Shown here one piece after another: positions 1 to 8,436 of a DNA stretch of 64,000 nucleotides (positions within the stretch are counted from its first letter, which is position 1; each line of letters opens with the position of its first letter). The DNA comes from Streptomyces sp. JH34 (lineage in GTDB: Bacteria > Actinomycetota > Actinomycetes > Streptomycetales > Streptomycetaceae). A program made the translations under genes and the position numbers. The notes below the pieces were generated by a model. It had not been told where the DNA came from. It saw only the letters and a list, made by a program, of their open reading frames with translations, and ran no database searches. The stretch spans positions 6,544,501 to 6,608,500 of the forward strand of contig NZ_JAJSOO010000001.1 in the NCBI RefSeq assembly GCF_029428875.1. Direction: 5' to 3'.

Positions 1-1348
1 GCTTGCCGGTGCACCTCTGGTAGATCCAGCCTCGGAAGCTCCGCGCATGTACCCGATCACCGAGACCACAGGTGAGTGCCTGGACGGCGGCCTCGAACCC
101 AGCCTTGCTCGCGGCCGTCGAGCCCCAGGCTTCGGCCAGCGACGCCAGTCCTTCCGGGCGACCCGTCCGTAGATACTCTCCGGCCAGCTTTGCCACGAGG
201 CCGTCGCGGAGTTCCTGGGTGATGTGCGGGCCGTTCAGCGCCACACTGCGCGCGGTCCACATGCCCAGATACTGACGAAGGTCGGGCATGTGGTCCCAGA
301 AGTGGGCGCGGATGGCGGAGTCGTGGTCCAACTCCCCGAACCGCACATGACCGTCCGATCCGACACCGGCGGAGATTTCCGCCAAGCGCTCTGCGAGATC
401 CTTACGCTGCAGCAGCGGAACATCGTCGGGCGGCAGACCCACGGTATCCAGCAGGAGTTGAGCGGCGTGATGGATCATGTCGGCGTGTGCGCCGTGGAGC
501 ATGGCGACGGTGATCAGCAGTGCCCTCTGAGGACTGTCGCCCAACGTGGAGACGAGGGTGGCGACCTCCTCTCGCCGGTCGGCCCGTGCCTTGTGCGCAC
601 TTGTACACCACTGCGCGAACCCTTCGTCCCACGCGGCGGCCTCGCGCGCACGCCGTACCAGGTCGGCGAAATCCGCTATCTCTCGCAGCGGCCTCTGCTC
701 GCGGACGAAGTCCGTGACTGTGGCATCCGGGCGGAGGTAGTGCTCGCTCGGCACCCCATGCACGCGAAGGTGCCGCCGCAGGACCCGCTTGCGGCATGGC
801 TGCTGAATCTCGACCCTGTACTGCTGCAGGTCGGAGTCGATGATTCCCCCATGAGGCATGACGACCACGAGATGTGCCTTCTGCTCGTGTACCGCCTTGC
901 GGAGGGCGGAGAGATCGGCCTGGGCGGCGGCCCACCTGACGGCCTCGGCGGCCGACATATCCAGCAGCAGGCGGTCGCCGGCTCCGACCAGCTCCGGGTC
1001 GGTGAGGGGCAGTTCGCCTTCCTCGTCTGGCAAGAGCTCCCGGAAGGCGCCGATGTCCGTGTGGTGTTCGCGTAGGAGTACACGGGCCGTGGAGGTCCGG
1101 CCGCTGCCAGGTGCGCCGTCCAGAATCACAGTGCCAGTGCCGGCCAGTTGGAAGCGGGCGTTCCCCATGCCGGGCGGAGCGACCAGCACGCGCCGAAGCC
1201 ACGCGAGCTGGTCATCGGCGACGCGACGGAAGGAAAGTCTGTCCGAGCTCCGCTGGTCGGTGCCGAAGGTGACGTACATGTCCCCTGTGCCGTTGTGCAG
1301 GGCCCCGCTCGTGCTGGTGACCCATGTACTGCCGCTGCGCTCGCTCAC
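1..1348 (-). CDS. P-loop (STAND-like) protein, partial at window edge
   Basis: Uninterrupted minus-strand frame from a GTG at 1348 that runs off the window start; about 449 residues are visible. It is translationally coupled to the TIR gene: its GTG shares bases with the TIR stop (GTGA). Residues 13-25 contain a short Gly/His/Asp motif also present in the TIR protein's tail. A P-loop-like GAPGSGRT follows at about residues 78-85. It has Arg where Walker A normally has Lys, and the nearby hydrophobic strand HLVVVMP lacks an obvious Walker B Asp. The rest looks alpha-helical with no recognised catalytic motif. Proteins of this type in actinomycetes sit beside TIR or protease effectors, so a sensor or scaffold role is inferred. 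The C-terminus is outside the window. Confidence 0.75.
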   Translation of the reverse strand, partial: MSERSGSTWVTSTSGALHNGTGDMYVTFGTDQRSSDRLSFRRVADDQLAWLRRVLVAPPGMGNARFQLAGTGTVILDGAPGSGRTSTARVLLREHHTDIGAFRELLPDEEGELPLTDPELVGAGDRLLLDMSAAEAVRWAAAQADLSALRKAVHEQKAHLVVVMPHGGIIDSDLQQYRVEIQQPCRKRVLRRHLRVHGVPSEHYLRPDATVTDFVREQRPLREIADFADLVRRAREAAAWDEGFAQWCTSAHKARADRREEVATLVSTLGDSPQRALLITVAMLHGAHADMIHHAAQLLLDTVGLPPDDVPLLQRKDLAERLAEISAGVGSDGHVRFGELDHDSAIRAHFWDHMPDLRQYLGMWTARSVALNGPHITQELRDGLVAKLAGEYLRTGRPEGLASLAEAWGSTAASKAGFEAAVQALTCGLGDRVHARSFRGWIYQRCTGK

Positions 1349-2100
1349 CGGTCGTCGCCCTCATGTTCTTGGGCTTCACCGAACCGGTGCCTGATGTCAC
1401 CGTGGTGATCGCCCTCGAAGTACGTCATCCCGTTGCCCGAGAAGTGCCGGCCGCCCGACTCATTGCGGGAATTCTGATAGATGTCGCCCTGGCCCGTGTG
1501 TACGGGCCCGGTGGAGGCTTTGATGACGGTGCCCCCAACGTCGCCGGTGAAGTCACGGCTCTGTACGGCCGTGCCGCTCACGTCCCCGATCGAGTTGGTC
1601 ACCGAGTCCGGTGTGGGCGGGGAGACGGCGTCCCGGTCCAGGTCGCGCAGACCCGGGACGATGTCGGCCACCACGTCACCGAGGCGTTTCAGACCTGCCT
1701 CGGTGTCATGTGTGCTGAAGGGGACGGACTGGATCTCTGTAAGCCAGGCCAGTTCGTCAGGCAGGTCGGCTCTGTTCAGCCGGTCGGTCTTCCGGCCGTC
1801 TAGTACGGGAACGACGGCAAGCTCACAGTTGAACGCCTCCATGATCTCCTTGCGTACCCAGTCCTCGGGGTCGTGCAGCCGGCTCTGGAAATTCGTCCAG
1901 TCCGGGCCGATGACAGCCAGAACCACCGCACTGCGACGCAGGCCCGTCAGCAGTTCATCGGGATATGCCTGACCGGGAGCGATGGACTTCGAGGCTCGGA
2001 AAATCCGGCCACTGCCGAAGCGACGCGAGAGCTCCTGGTCGATCAGGGCGGCCGTCTTGTCGCCGTCCCCTGTGCGGTAGTTGATGAATACATCGGTCAT
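1345..2100 (-). CDS. TIR-domain protein, probable NAD-cleaving conflict effector
   Basis: 251 residues starting with MTDVFINYRTG, the typical first strand of a bacterial TIR domain. The BB-loop region is FRASKSIAPGQAYPDEL. Glu85, in WVRKEIMEAF, sits where NADase TIR domains place the catalytic Glu. After the TIR domain (about 1-140) comes a Gly/Asp/His-rich tail with VQSRDFTGDVGG and STGPVHTGQGDIY, low-complexity linkers typical of actinobacterial conflict proteins. It is the middle gene of a three-gene operon, 14 bp after the HTH/TPR gene, and its stop overlaps the P-loop gene start. NAD cleavage on sensing infection is known for the family; here it is inference. Confidence 0.85.
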   Translation of the reverse strand: MTDVFINYRTGDGDKTAALIDQELSRRFGSGRIFRASKSIAPGQAYPDELLTGLRRSAVVLAVIGPDWTNFQSRLHDPEDWVRKEIMEAFNCELAVVPVLDGRKTDRLNRADLPDELAWLTEIQSVPFSTHDTEAGLKRLGDVVADIVPGLRDLDRDAVSPPTPDSVTNSIGDVSGTAVQSRDFTGDVGGTVIKASTGPVHTGQGDIYQNSRNESGGRHFSGNGMTYFEGDHHGDIRHRFGEAQEHEGDDR

Positions 2101-2114
2101 TTCAAAGCCTTTCT

Positions 2115-3407
2115 TCAGGATGTGGGAGGGCGCGTTAAGGTGCCGAGGCGCGGAGCAAGCCGGCGTACGGCAGCGTGCGTGGGATGCCGAGCCAGGAGAC
2201 GGGCGAGACGCCGAAGATCGATCGTGACGGTCGCGGACCGGACCGTGGCTACCCCGACAAGAAGCGGTTCCGTCACAGCGCACGCGTGGTCGATCTCGCC
2301 GTCCGACGCATAGGCCAGAGCCCGTCGTATCCCGTACCGCACCTGGGTGCGGACCGCGTCCCGAGAGACCAGGGCAAGCTGCCGGTCCAGTTCCGCAGCC
2401 GCCTCCCGTGGACGGCCGAGGTCGACCAGGCACCAGCCGGTGACCATGCCGACCGAGTCTGGCAGGTGCATGCTGCCGATCACCGGAGTTTCGACGCCGC
2501 CTTCCTTGCGGACAAGAAGCGTGCGGGCCCGGTCCAGGGCGCGCAGACAGGCGTCACGATCGCCTGCCAGTGCATGGCCTTGCGCCTCGCGTTGTGCCGC
2601 TAGCCCGCGGATCCGCGGTGGCAGCGTGTCGCTCTGGGCCCGCTGCGCCAGTGCGATCGTCTGTGCCGCGTCATCCTGGTACAACGTGATCAGCGCTCTG
2701 CGGACCAATGCGTAGCCGCCCAGTGCGTGGTCGCCGCCGGCGGCTGCCAGGTCCACCGCGCGCCGTGTCCACCACAGCGCCGCGTGCTCGTCGCCTGTCT
2801 CCTGCATCAGCCAGCCCACGTACTCGGCGTAGCGGGAGCCGAGCGCCAGCAGATCCCGGCGGGTGCCGTCGTCGACATGCAGGGACAGTTCCCGCAGTGT
2901 GTGTGTCTGGGCGATCAGGCCGGGAAGTAGGTACCCGGGCTCGACGCTCTGCCCCAGACGCCGGTAGTGCGTGAACAGAGAGCGGGATGCCTCCAGCATC
3001 CCCGCACCTGCGGCAGGGGCGACCGGTCCCGGGGCGCCCATGCCTAATCTCATCAGCGATGCGGCGCCTGCCCCCACGACCTGTCGCCGTCCTAAGGCCT
3101 GAAACCAGCTCGGGCCATCTGGTGACAGTTGCATGGTCCACTCCTCCTCTTCGATCGCGCCGGGAGTCTGCACAAGCGGTGTGCCCGCGACAGGTCGGAT
3201 GGCCAGGGCGACAAGTGCTCCGTCGGCCTGGAGGACGGCGTCGCACAGACGGACGAGATCCCGGCTGGGAGCCTTGATGCCTCGTTCGACCTTGCTCAGC
3301 TGCGCCTTGCTGTAGTGCACGGCGCCGGACAGTGTGGTGAGGCTGAGTCCTGCGTCCAGACGACGCTTTCTCAACTCCTCGCCGAACCCGGTGGACGGCT
3401 GTGGCAC
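2115..3407 (-). CDS. XRE-family HTH regulator with TPR-like C-terminus
   Basis: 430 residues from a GTG at 3407, preceded by AGGAGAG. Residues 9-65 form a Cro/CI-type helix-turn-helix (GEELRKRRLDAGLSLTTLSG, then SKAQLSKVERG). The remainder is a run of Ala/Leu/Arg-rich helical pairs resembling tetratricopeptide repeats, as in many Streptomyces regulators of about 400 residues. It lies only 14 bp upstream of the TIR gene on the same strand, so the three genes are probably co-transcribed. It may control the operon or act as a sensor with its TPR region; nothing in the sequence decides which. Confidence 0.85.
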   Translation of the reverse strand: MPQPSTGFGEELRKRRLDAGLSLTTLSGAVHYSKAQLSKVERGIKAPSRDLVRLCDAVLQADGALVALAIRPVAGTPLVQTPGAIEEEEWTMQLSPDGPSWFQALGRRQVVGAGAASLMRLGMGAPGPVAPAAGAGMLEASRSLFTHYRRLGQSVEPGYLLPGLIAQTHTLRELSLHVDDGTRRDLLALGSRYAEYVGWLMQETGDEHAALWWTRRAVDLAAAGGDHALGGYALVRRALITLYQDDAAQTIALAQRAQSDTLPPRIRGLAAQREAQGHALAGDRDACLRALDRARTLLVRKEGGVETPVIGSMHLPDSVGMVTGWCLVDLGRPREAAAELDRQLALVSRDAVRTQVRYGIRRALAYASDGEIDHACAVTEPLLVGVATVRSATVTIDLRRLARLLARHPTHAAVRRLAPRLGTLTRPPTS

Positions 3408-3779
3408 GGGACTCTCCTGACCGACCGTCCAGGCGAAGGCGTTCGCAGGTAAGAGTGCGGCAGGGCCAGCCGGACGGACAAGGCGATCGATGCTGTTTCC
3501 CGTTTCCTTCTCCGCAGGTGAGGAGTGCTACTCCCTGAATCGGGTGCTGTTTGGGGCGTGCTGATCACAGGGATGTTGCTCGCGCGCCCCCGCATACGAC
3601 CGACGTACGCCGCTGGGGAGGGGAGGTCGGGACACGGAGATTCGCCGGAGGCTTTGAGCCGTCGGCGAGGACACCGCGCAGGAGGACGAGGGCAGCACGA
3701 TCCTCGAATGCGTCTGACGGGATTACCGCGCCGTGTGGTGTGGAGACACTACCTCCGCCTCACACCCAGACCGTCAGGT
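3408..3779. other. Intergenic region upstream of the HTH/TPR gene
   Basis: No reading frame here has convincing codon bias on either strand. It should hold the promoter of the minus-strand HTH/TPR-TIR-ATPase operon. I could not pick out a clear -35/-10 pair or operator. Confidence 0.5.
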
Positions 3780-3956
3780 TTACGGATCCAGGGAGCACAG
3801 CATCTCCAGTAGTCCCTGGTGCCGACGCCAGGCGGTGACGGGATCCGGGCTGAAGTGCAAGCCGGTGCGGAACTGGCGGCACTCGTCGAGCGCAACCAGG
3901 AGGTACTCAGACCTGACCGCCGGCTGGGCGCTGTCGGCTGCCTCCGCGCCTGACAT
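3780..3956 (-). CDS. Small hypothetical protein
   Basis: A 58-residue frame beginning MSGAEAADSAQPAVRSEY and ending LLEMLCSLDP. More than 80% of its codons end in G or C, as in the surrounding real genes. The competing frames here look random. An in-frame GTG at 3965 is an alternative start; no strong ribosome site is visible for either. It lies on the same strand as the TIR operon but is separated from it. I do not recognise a family. Confidence 0.45.
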   Translation of the reverse strand: MSGAEAADSAQPAVRSEYLLVALDECRQFRTGLHFSPDPVTAWRRHQGLLEMLCSLDP

Positions 3957-4133
3957 CGCTCCCACATTGCGGCGCGCCTTGCACGGACATAGCAATACCA
4001 CCGCTGAAAAAGGAACGGACAACCGCATTCCGGCAGGCCGCAGAATCCGATGACGGCCGATGTGTTTTTGGTGCTGTCCCGGTGGTGACGCCGGGCAGAT
4101 CAAACCGCCCGGGCCAGGTACGCGATCGGGCGA

Positions 4134-4961
4134 TCACTCCACGTCGTGCTGCAGGCGCACAACCTCCATCGACGAGGGCAGAGATTCCATACCGGAGACT
4201 GCAACTCCCTTTGGCAGCGAAATCGTGCGAAGAGGCAGCACCGATGCCAGGGGTGCCACGTCCAGGTGGGGCAGCGAAGTCTCGATGGTCAGGGAGTGAA
4301 GGTGCGGAAATTCACGCAGCCACCTCCAGGAGTCACCGATGTCCGAGGTCAGCCACAGATGAGTGAGCTGTGCCTGGCGGCAGCCGTTGAGGAAGTCGAC
4401 GGTGGTGAAATCGCCGACGATCCTGGCCCGCCCGCCGAAACTGCTGATCGTTTGGAGCTCGGCCGGGTTGGAGACCGGGAAGTAAAGTTCATCCGGGCCG
4501 AGATGGGCGATGACCTCCTGACCGTAGATGTTGGTATCGAAGCGGCTCCAGGCTCCTACGAGTTCATTGCGCACCCGTAGGTCGTGGTAGCCGCGATAGC
4601 GGGCGAGCACGTCGATCGCCGCATCGGTCGCGATACGGGTGGCGGCGAAGACCGTGAAGTACGCCTCGTCGGCTACCCGCTGTACGGCGGCCTTGTCCTC
4701 GTCCGACCGTTCGTCGATGATCCTCTCGTCGGCAGGCCGCTTCTCTTCAGGTGGCGCGTCCGGCGGATGCGGAAGAAGGTCCAGCACCACCGGGCCGACC
4801 TCGATCAGCGCTCGGGCCTGATCTGCTGTGCGGGGCGGGATCAGGGCGCCGGCGCGCTGCTGCACTTCCGCCCGGACCTCGGGGTCGAGTTCCGTGGCGT
4901 GTTCCAGACACGCCGCCGCCAACAGGTGCAGTCGGTTCCTTTGGCCGCGTGCTGGGGACAC
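4134..4961 (-). pseudogene. 5'-truncated NACHT/STAND-type protein remnant
   Basis: A 275-codon frame that reads like the C-terminal part of a large actinobacterial NACHT NTPase. It opens inside a helical region (RLHLLAAACLEHATELDPEV) that is normally deep inside such proteins. It then carries VRNELVGAWSRFDTNIYGQE and ends with leucine-rich-repeat-like strands (LHSLTIETSLPHLDVAPL). No NTPase domain, Walker A or Walker B is present upstream, where the frame closes at about 4961. The ATG at 4961 is therefore probably accidental and the N-terminal two thirds lost. Expression as a stand-alone LRR protein is possible but less likely. Confidence 0.6.
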
Positions 4962-5147
4962 CGACCCACGCCGCCCGGCCGGCAGCTCAGCCTCCGTGCC
5001 GCCCTCCGGTTCGTGGTCGGAGACCCGGCACCTCCACGCTCACTGTGCAGGGCGGCGCGGCGGCCCTGGGTGGGCGGCGGCGCGACGTGCGGTGCGCGGG
5101 GGAAAGCCTGTCGACACCTGCCCCGCCCGTCCTGGACCGTGTGCGGC

Positions 5148-5396
5148 ATGAGACAGGGCGAGATCTGGGACGCCGATGCGGCCAAGAGCTACGACACGCC
5201 CGGCTCCGGCATGTTCGCACCTGATGCCCTCGGGCCGACCGTAGAGACTCTCGCCGAACTCGCGGACGAGGGAGCCGTGTTGGAGTTCGCCATCGGTACG
5301 GGCCGGGTGGCCGTCCCGCTCGCGGCCCAGGGTGTCGCGGTCACCGGCATCGAGCTGAGCCGGCCCATGGTCGAGCAGTTGCGCACGAAGGCCGAT
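5148..5396 (+). pseudogene. 3'-truncated class I SAM-dependent methyltransferase
   Basis: Starts at an ATG with MRQGEIWDADAAKSYDTPG and carries motif I VLEFAIGTGRVAVPL at residues 44-58. It continues VTGIELSRPMVEQLRTKAD as in full-length Streptomyces methyltransferases of about 240 residues. Family resemblance stops after codon 83 at about 5396. Four bases later lies the stop codon of the converging sapA-like gene. The frame stays open beyond, but only as the antisense of sapA. The gene is cut by a rearrangement and should be inactive. Confidence 0.65.
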
Positions 5397-5399
5397 GGA

Positions 5400-5825
5400 T
5401 CAGCCGCAGTTCGTCGCGTACCGGATGACGTACTGCTCGGGGGCGGGGCCGATCGCGCCGGACCAGTCGATGCAGGCCCCCTTGCCACTGATGTACACGG
5501 GGCCCGCGTAGCTGGTGTACGTGCCGTGATCGTCCACGGCGGTGTCTCCCTGATCGGCGAGCTGGAATCCCGCGTAGATGTAGACGCCCGCACCCGGCGT
5601 GTTGCGGATGGTGACGATGCAGTTCTTCCCGGTGGCCGCGCTGTAGGTCAGGTACGTCATCCCCCTTGTGCCCACCGCGGCCGAGTTGACGACGGAGTAC
5701 CCGGTTCCGCAGGCGCCGTTGTATGCCGCCGCCGCGGCGGCCGAGGGCGCTGTGACGAGACCGGCCCCCAAGAACGTCATCGAGAGAGCTCCACCGGTGA
5801 CCGTACGCCGCAGGGAGGGACGCAT
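5400..5825 (-). CDS. sapA: Secreted spore-associated protein A-like protein
   Basis: 141 residues with a clear Sec signal peptide: MRPSLRRTVTGGALSMTFLG, then cleavage after the Ala run near residue 35. The mature part begins YNGACGTGYSVVNS, ends YVIRYATNCG, and has four Cys that could form two disulfides. Length and pattern match Streptomyces spore-associated protein A, a small secreted protein recovered from spores and with no known enzymatic role. It stands alone. The methyltransferase remnant abuts its 3' end, which suggests the recombination point lies just past this stop codon. Confidence 0.75.
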   Translation of the reverse strand: MRPSLRRTVTGGALSMTFLGAGLVTAPSAAAAAAYNGACGTGYSVVNSAAVGTRGMTYLTYSAATGKNCIVTIRNTPGAGVYIYAGFQLADQGDTAVDDHGTYTSYAGPVYISGKGACIDWSGAIGPAPEQYVIRYATNCG

Positions 5826-6095
5826 GAATACTCCTTCAGGGACAACCGCGAGGACCGTAGATCAAGATCATCAGAGCACCGGGGTGCGCTCACGTCAACA
5901 TGGTCGGGTGACCCAACTCGGCTATAGCGTAGTGGAGTTAGCTCCCCCAGGCGTGCGTTCACCGATGTCGTCGGAGGCTGCGTGAGGCAGGTACGTCTGG
6001 AGGCGCCGCCATGGTGCGGTTCGGCACCTGCCGGTGATCCCGCCGTGGGCGCCGCCCGCCCGGTAGGTCATGACGCCCGACCCGAAATTCCGAGG

Positions 6096-7604
6096 TCAGT
6101 GCTCGCAGAGGGAGAATTCGCGCTCGTAGAGCTGCTCGTTGTGCTCGTCGACGAAGAACTTGCGTTCCCGCATGAGCTGTTCGCGATAGTCCTTCGCCTG
6201 TTCAAGAGTCATGGTCGAGGTGTCGGACCATGGCTGTTGCGGCGGCACATCGGATGTCGAGACGATCCTCTCCGACGGGTCGACCAGGAAGAACGCGAGA
6301 ATTCTGCGATACCCCGGGCGGGTGGAGTCCGTGAGGCGGAACGAGCTGACGCGGTGCTGCAGGACGTTCGGGAACGCCAGGCAGCGGCCGGCGGGAGTCG
6401 ACGCCGATCCCAGCGTCTGGTTCAGAGCGTCTTCGTTCTCCAGGCCGTAGACCTCGCGCAGGCCGTTGTCGTCATTCTGTTCGTAGCTGGGGTCGTCGAG
6501 TGCCGCCCGGAAGCTCAGTCGGCTCTCGGTGATGTTCTCGCTGTCCCAGTAGTAGATGCCGGTCGAGACGATCCGCTCGTTCAGCATCCCCTCGACATGC
6601 CAGGAACCGCCGGGGTATTCGGGCTTCTCCGGGGTGAGGCGAATGGTGGCGAGCTTGACGATGACCTGGAGGCCGCGGCCACGCAGGTCGACGCGGGCGG
6701 AGTCATCGGGCAACTCCGCCGGGTCGAAGGCCGGGGCGTCCGGGACGACCGGGCGACGGGTCTCCCACCAGCTGTCCATGGCCTCCTCCCACGCGTGGAG
6801 GGCTTCTGTGTAGGCCTCATCGTCACCGTGGGAGGACTTGTCCGGATACTCCGGCTCCGAGTCGTACCACCCGAAGGGATCGGCCTTGATCCGCAGGGGC
6901 CGTGGATGGCGCAGATCGGTGAGCACGTTCTCCAGCAGCGGGCGCATGCGTGCGAACAGGTCCGGCAGGACGGTGGCCAGTTCGTGATGACGCTCGGGAT
7001 GGATGTTGTTGACGTACGAACGGAAGGCGACATCGCCCTCGGCGCTGACGTCGACGTCCGTGGGGAGCCACTGGAACCTCTCCGAGAACTCGTACTTCGA
7101 GTAGCGGTCAGTAGGGTTCTGCCAGGCCCGCTCGGGCGCGCCGCTCACCTCTTTCACCAGGCAGAACAGGGAGGGGTGAACCAGGTCCAGCACCTGGCCG
7201 CCGGAGCCGGGGTGCCAGTCCTGTTCTGCTTCGGGGACCTCTTCCAGAATCCGGACGGCCTCGCGCAGCCGGGAATTGAGCTCCTCGTCGATCAGCGTGT
7301 CCGAATGCCACACGCCATCGACGGCGGACACCTCGATACCGGTTCGTCCGTCCCGCAGCGCGGCGTAGTGCGCGAGTTCGGCGAGTACGTAACGAACCTG
7401 CGCTTCAGTCAGCCCTTGGGCGAGCGCTTCCCGCGTCCATCTGGCGACGATTTCTGCGTCGTTCATCTTCTCGAACCAGTCCGGCTTCGCCCGTATGTGG
7501 GAGCTGCACCGCATCATCTGAAGTTCCCGCAGCGTTCGGGGTGTCGCGAACGATTTGGAACGGGAAGCGTGAAAGGGCAGCGGGAAGGCAGGCAGGCCGG
7601 ACAA
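6096..7604 (-). CDS. DUF4246 protein, probable Fe(II)/2-oxoglutarate-type oxygenase
   Basis: 502 residues from a TTG start. The N-terminus PLPFHASRSKSFATPRTLRE and the stretch LRELQMMRCSSHIRAKPDW match DUF4246 proteins of fungi and bacteria. The C-terminal part contains GSWHVEGMLNERIVSTGIYY and CLAFPNVLQHRVSSFRLTD, the two blocks that suggest a cupin-like metal site (HxE, then a distal His and an Arg). The substrate is unknown. It is a single gene between sapA and the divergent DUF6461 gene. The TTG was chosen because the conserved N-terminus begins there; the ribosome site is weak. Confidence 0.75.
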   Translation of the reverse strand: MSGLPAFPLPFHASRSKSFATPRTLRELQMMRCSSHIRAKPDWFEKMNDAEIVARWTREALAQGLTEAQVRYVLAELAHYAALRDGRTGIEVSAVDGVWHSDTLIDEELNSRLREAVRILEEVPEAEQDWHPGSGGQVLDLVHPSLFCLVKEVSGAPERAWQNPTDRYSKYEFSERFQWLPTDVDVSAEGDVAFRSYVNNIHPERHHELATVLPDLFARMRPLLENVLTDLRHPRPLRIKADPFGWYDSEPEYPDKSSHGDDEAYTEALHAWEEAMDSWWETRRPVVPDAPAFDPAELPDDSARVDLRGRGLQVIVKLATIRLTPEKPEYPGGSWHVEGMLNERIVSTGIYYWDSENITESRLSFRAALDDPSYEQNDDNGLREVYGLENEDALNQTLGSASTPAGRCLAFPNVLQHRVSSFRLTDSTRPGYRRILAFFLVDPSERIVSTSDVPPQQPWSDTSTMTLEQAKDYREQLMRERKFFVDEHNEQLYEREFSLCEH

Positions 7605-7818
7605 TTCTCTTGGTCCTTCGAGTCGGTGTGTGGTGGCCGGAAGAATATGTCAGCGGACCGACAGCGACACCGCGGTAGCCGAGCCGAGCCGAGCCGTAGC
7701 CGCAGTCCGTGTCGTCGTCGGTCCCGGGGCCCGGCCCCAGTCGCGGTCCACGACGTGTCCGGGCGCTCCAGCGCTCCGATGACCACCCGGGGCCCTTCCA
7801 CTGTCAGTCAGGGGAGCC

Positions 7819-8436
7819 ATGATTTGCGGTATGACGAAGACCGCAGCTGACTACGCATGGTTCGAGGAAGACTTTCCGGACATCGCCGAGGCGTACTGCT
7901 TCACCCTGGTGCGAGGTCTGACACCGGCTGAGGTGGTGTCCCGGTTCGAAGGGAGGGAGGAGCCCTCCTTGCGCGGCATAGCAGCGGTCACCGACGCGGC
8001 CTTCGCCCGGTACGACCTGGAGGAGGGCGGACACCAACTGGTCGCTATGACGACCGTCGGCTCCTGGACCCTGCTGATCGAGCCGAACGGCTACCTCGGG
8101 GTCACCGAGGAGCGAGCCATGCCGGCCTCCGCCGGGGCGACCTGGGTGTCCCACTTCGTGAACATCAACGCGGTCGGTACGTTCCTCTGGGCCGAAAACG
8201 GGGTCCGGAGGCTCTGCTTCGACCCGATGTTCCCGGAGGACCGGTGGGGCACCACACCTGACGAGCTCGTCGGTGTCATGCAGAAGATCGGTTTCCACTT
8301 CGACGAGGACGCTCCGGAGACCGATCTGTCCTCGTCGGCCGCGTTCGCCTTGGCAGAGCACCTGACCGGCGTCGCCATCACTCCTGCGCTCCTCGAGGAC
8401 ACGACGTTCGCCTGCGCCAGGATACGGATCCGCTGA
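7819..8436 (+). CDS. DUF6461 family protein
   Basis: 205 residues with the DUF6461 signature: ADYAWFEEDFPDIAEAYC at the start, SWTLLIEPNGYLGVTEERA in the middle and a late RWGTTPDELVGVMQKIGF block. The family is a widespread, uncharacterised actinobacterial group of soluble proteins. The ATG at 7819 has GGGGAG about 5 nt upstream; a second in-frame ATG at 7831 is possible. No operon partner: the next gene is 545 bp downstream. Confidence 0.75.
   Translation: MICGMTKTAADYAWFEEDFPDIAEAYCFTLVRGLTPAEVVSRFEGREEPSLRGIAAVTDAAFARYDLEEGGHQLVAMTTVGSWTLLIEPNGYLGVTEERAMPASAGATWVSHFVNINAVGTFLWAENGVRRLCFDPMFPEDRWGTTPDELVGVMQKIGFHFDEDAPETDLSSSAAFALAEHLTGVAITPALLEDTTFACARIRIR

Noticed and set aside
402..1202. 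Long minus-strand open frame of 266 codons
   Set aside because: Arg/Pro/Gly-rich translation without bias; it is out of frame with the P-loop gene that continues to the window edge.
4584..5927. 447-codon plus-strand open frame
   Set aside because: Only codons 5148-5396 look like protein; the rest is antisense to the NACHT remnant and sapA.
7675..7705. GCCGA-type short repeat
   Set aside because: Only three or four imperfect copies in GC-rich DNA; no sign of function.
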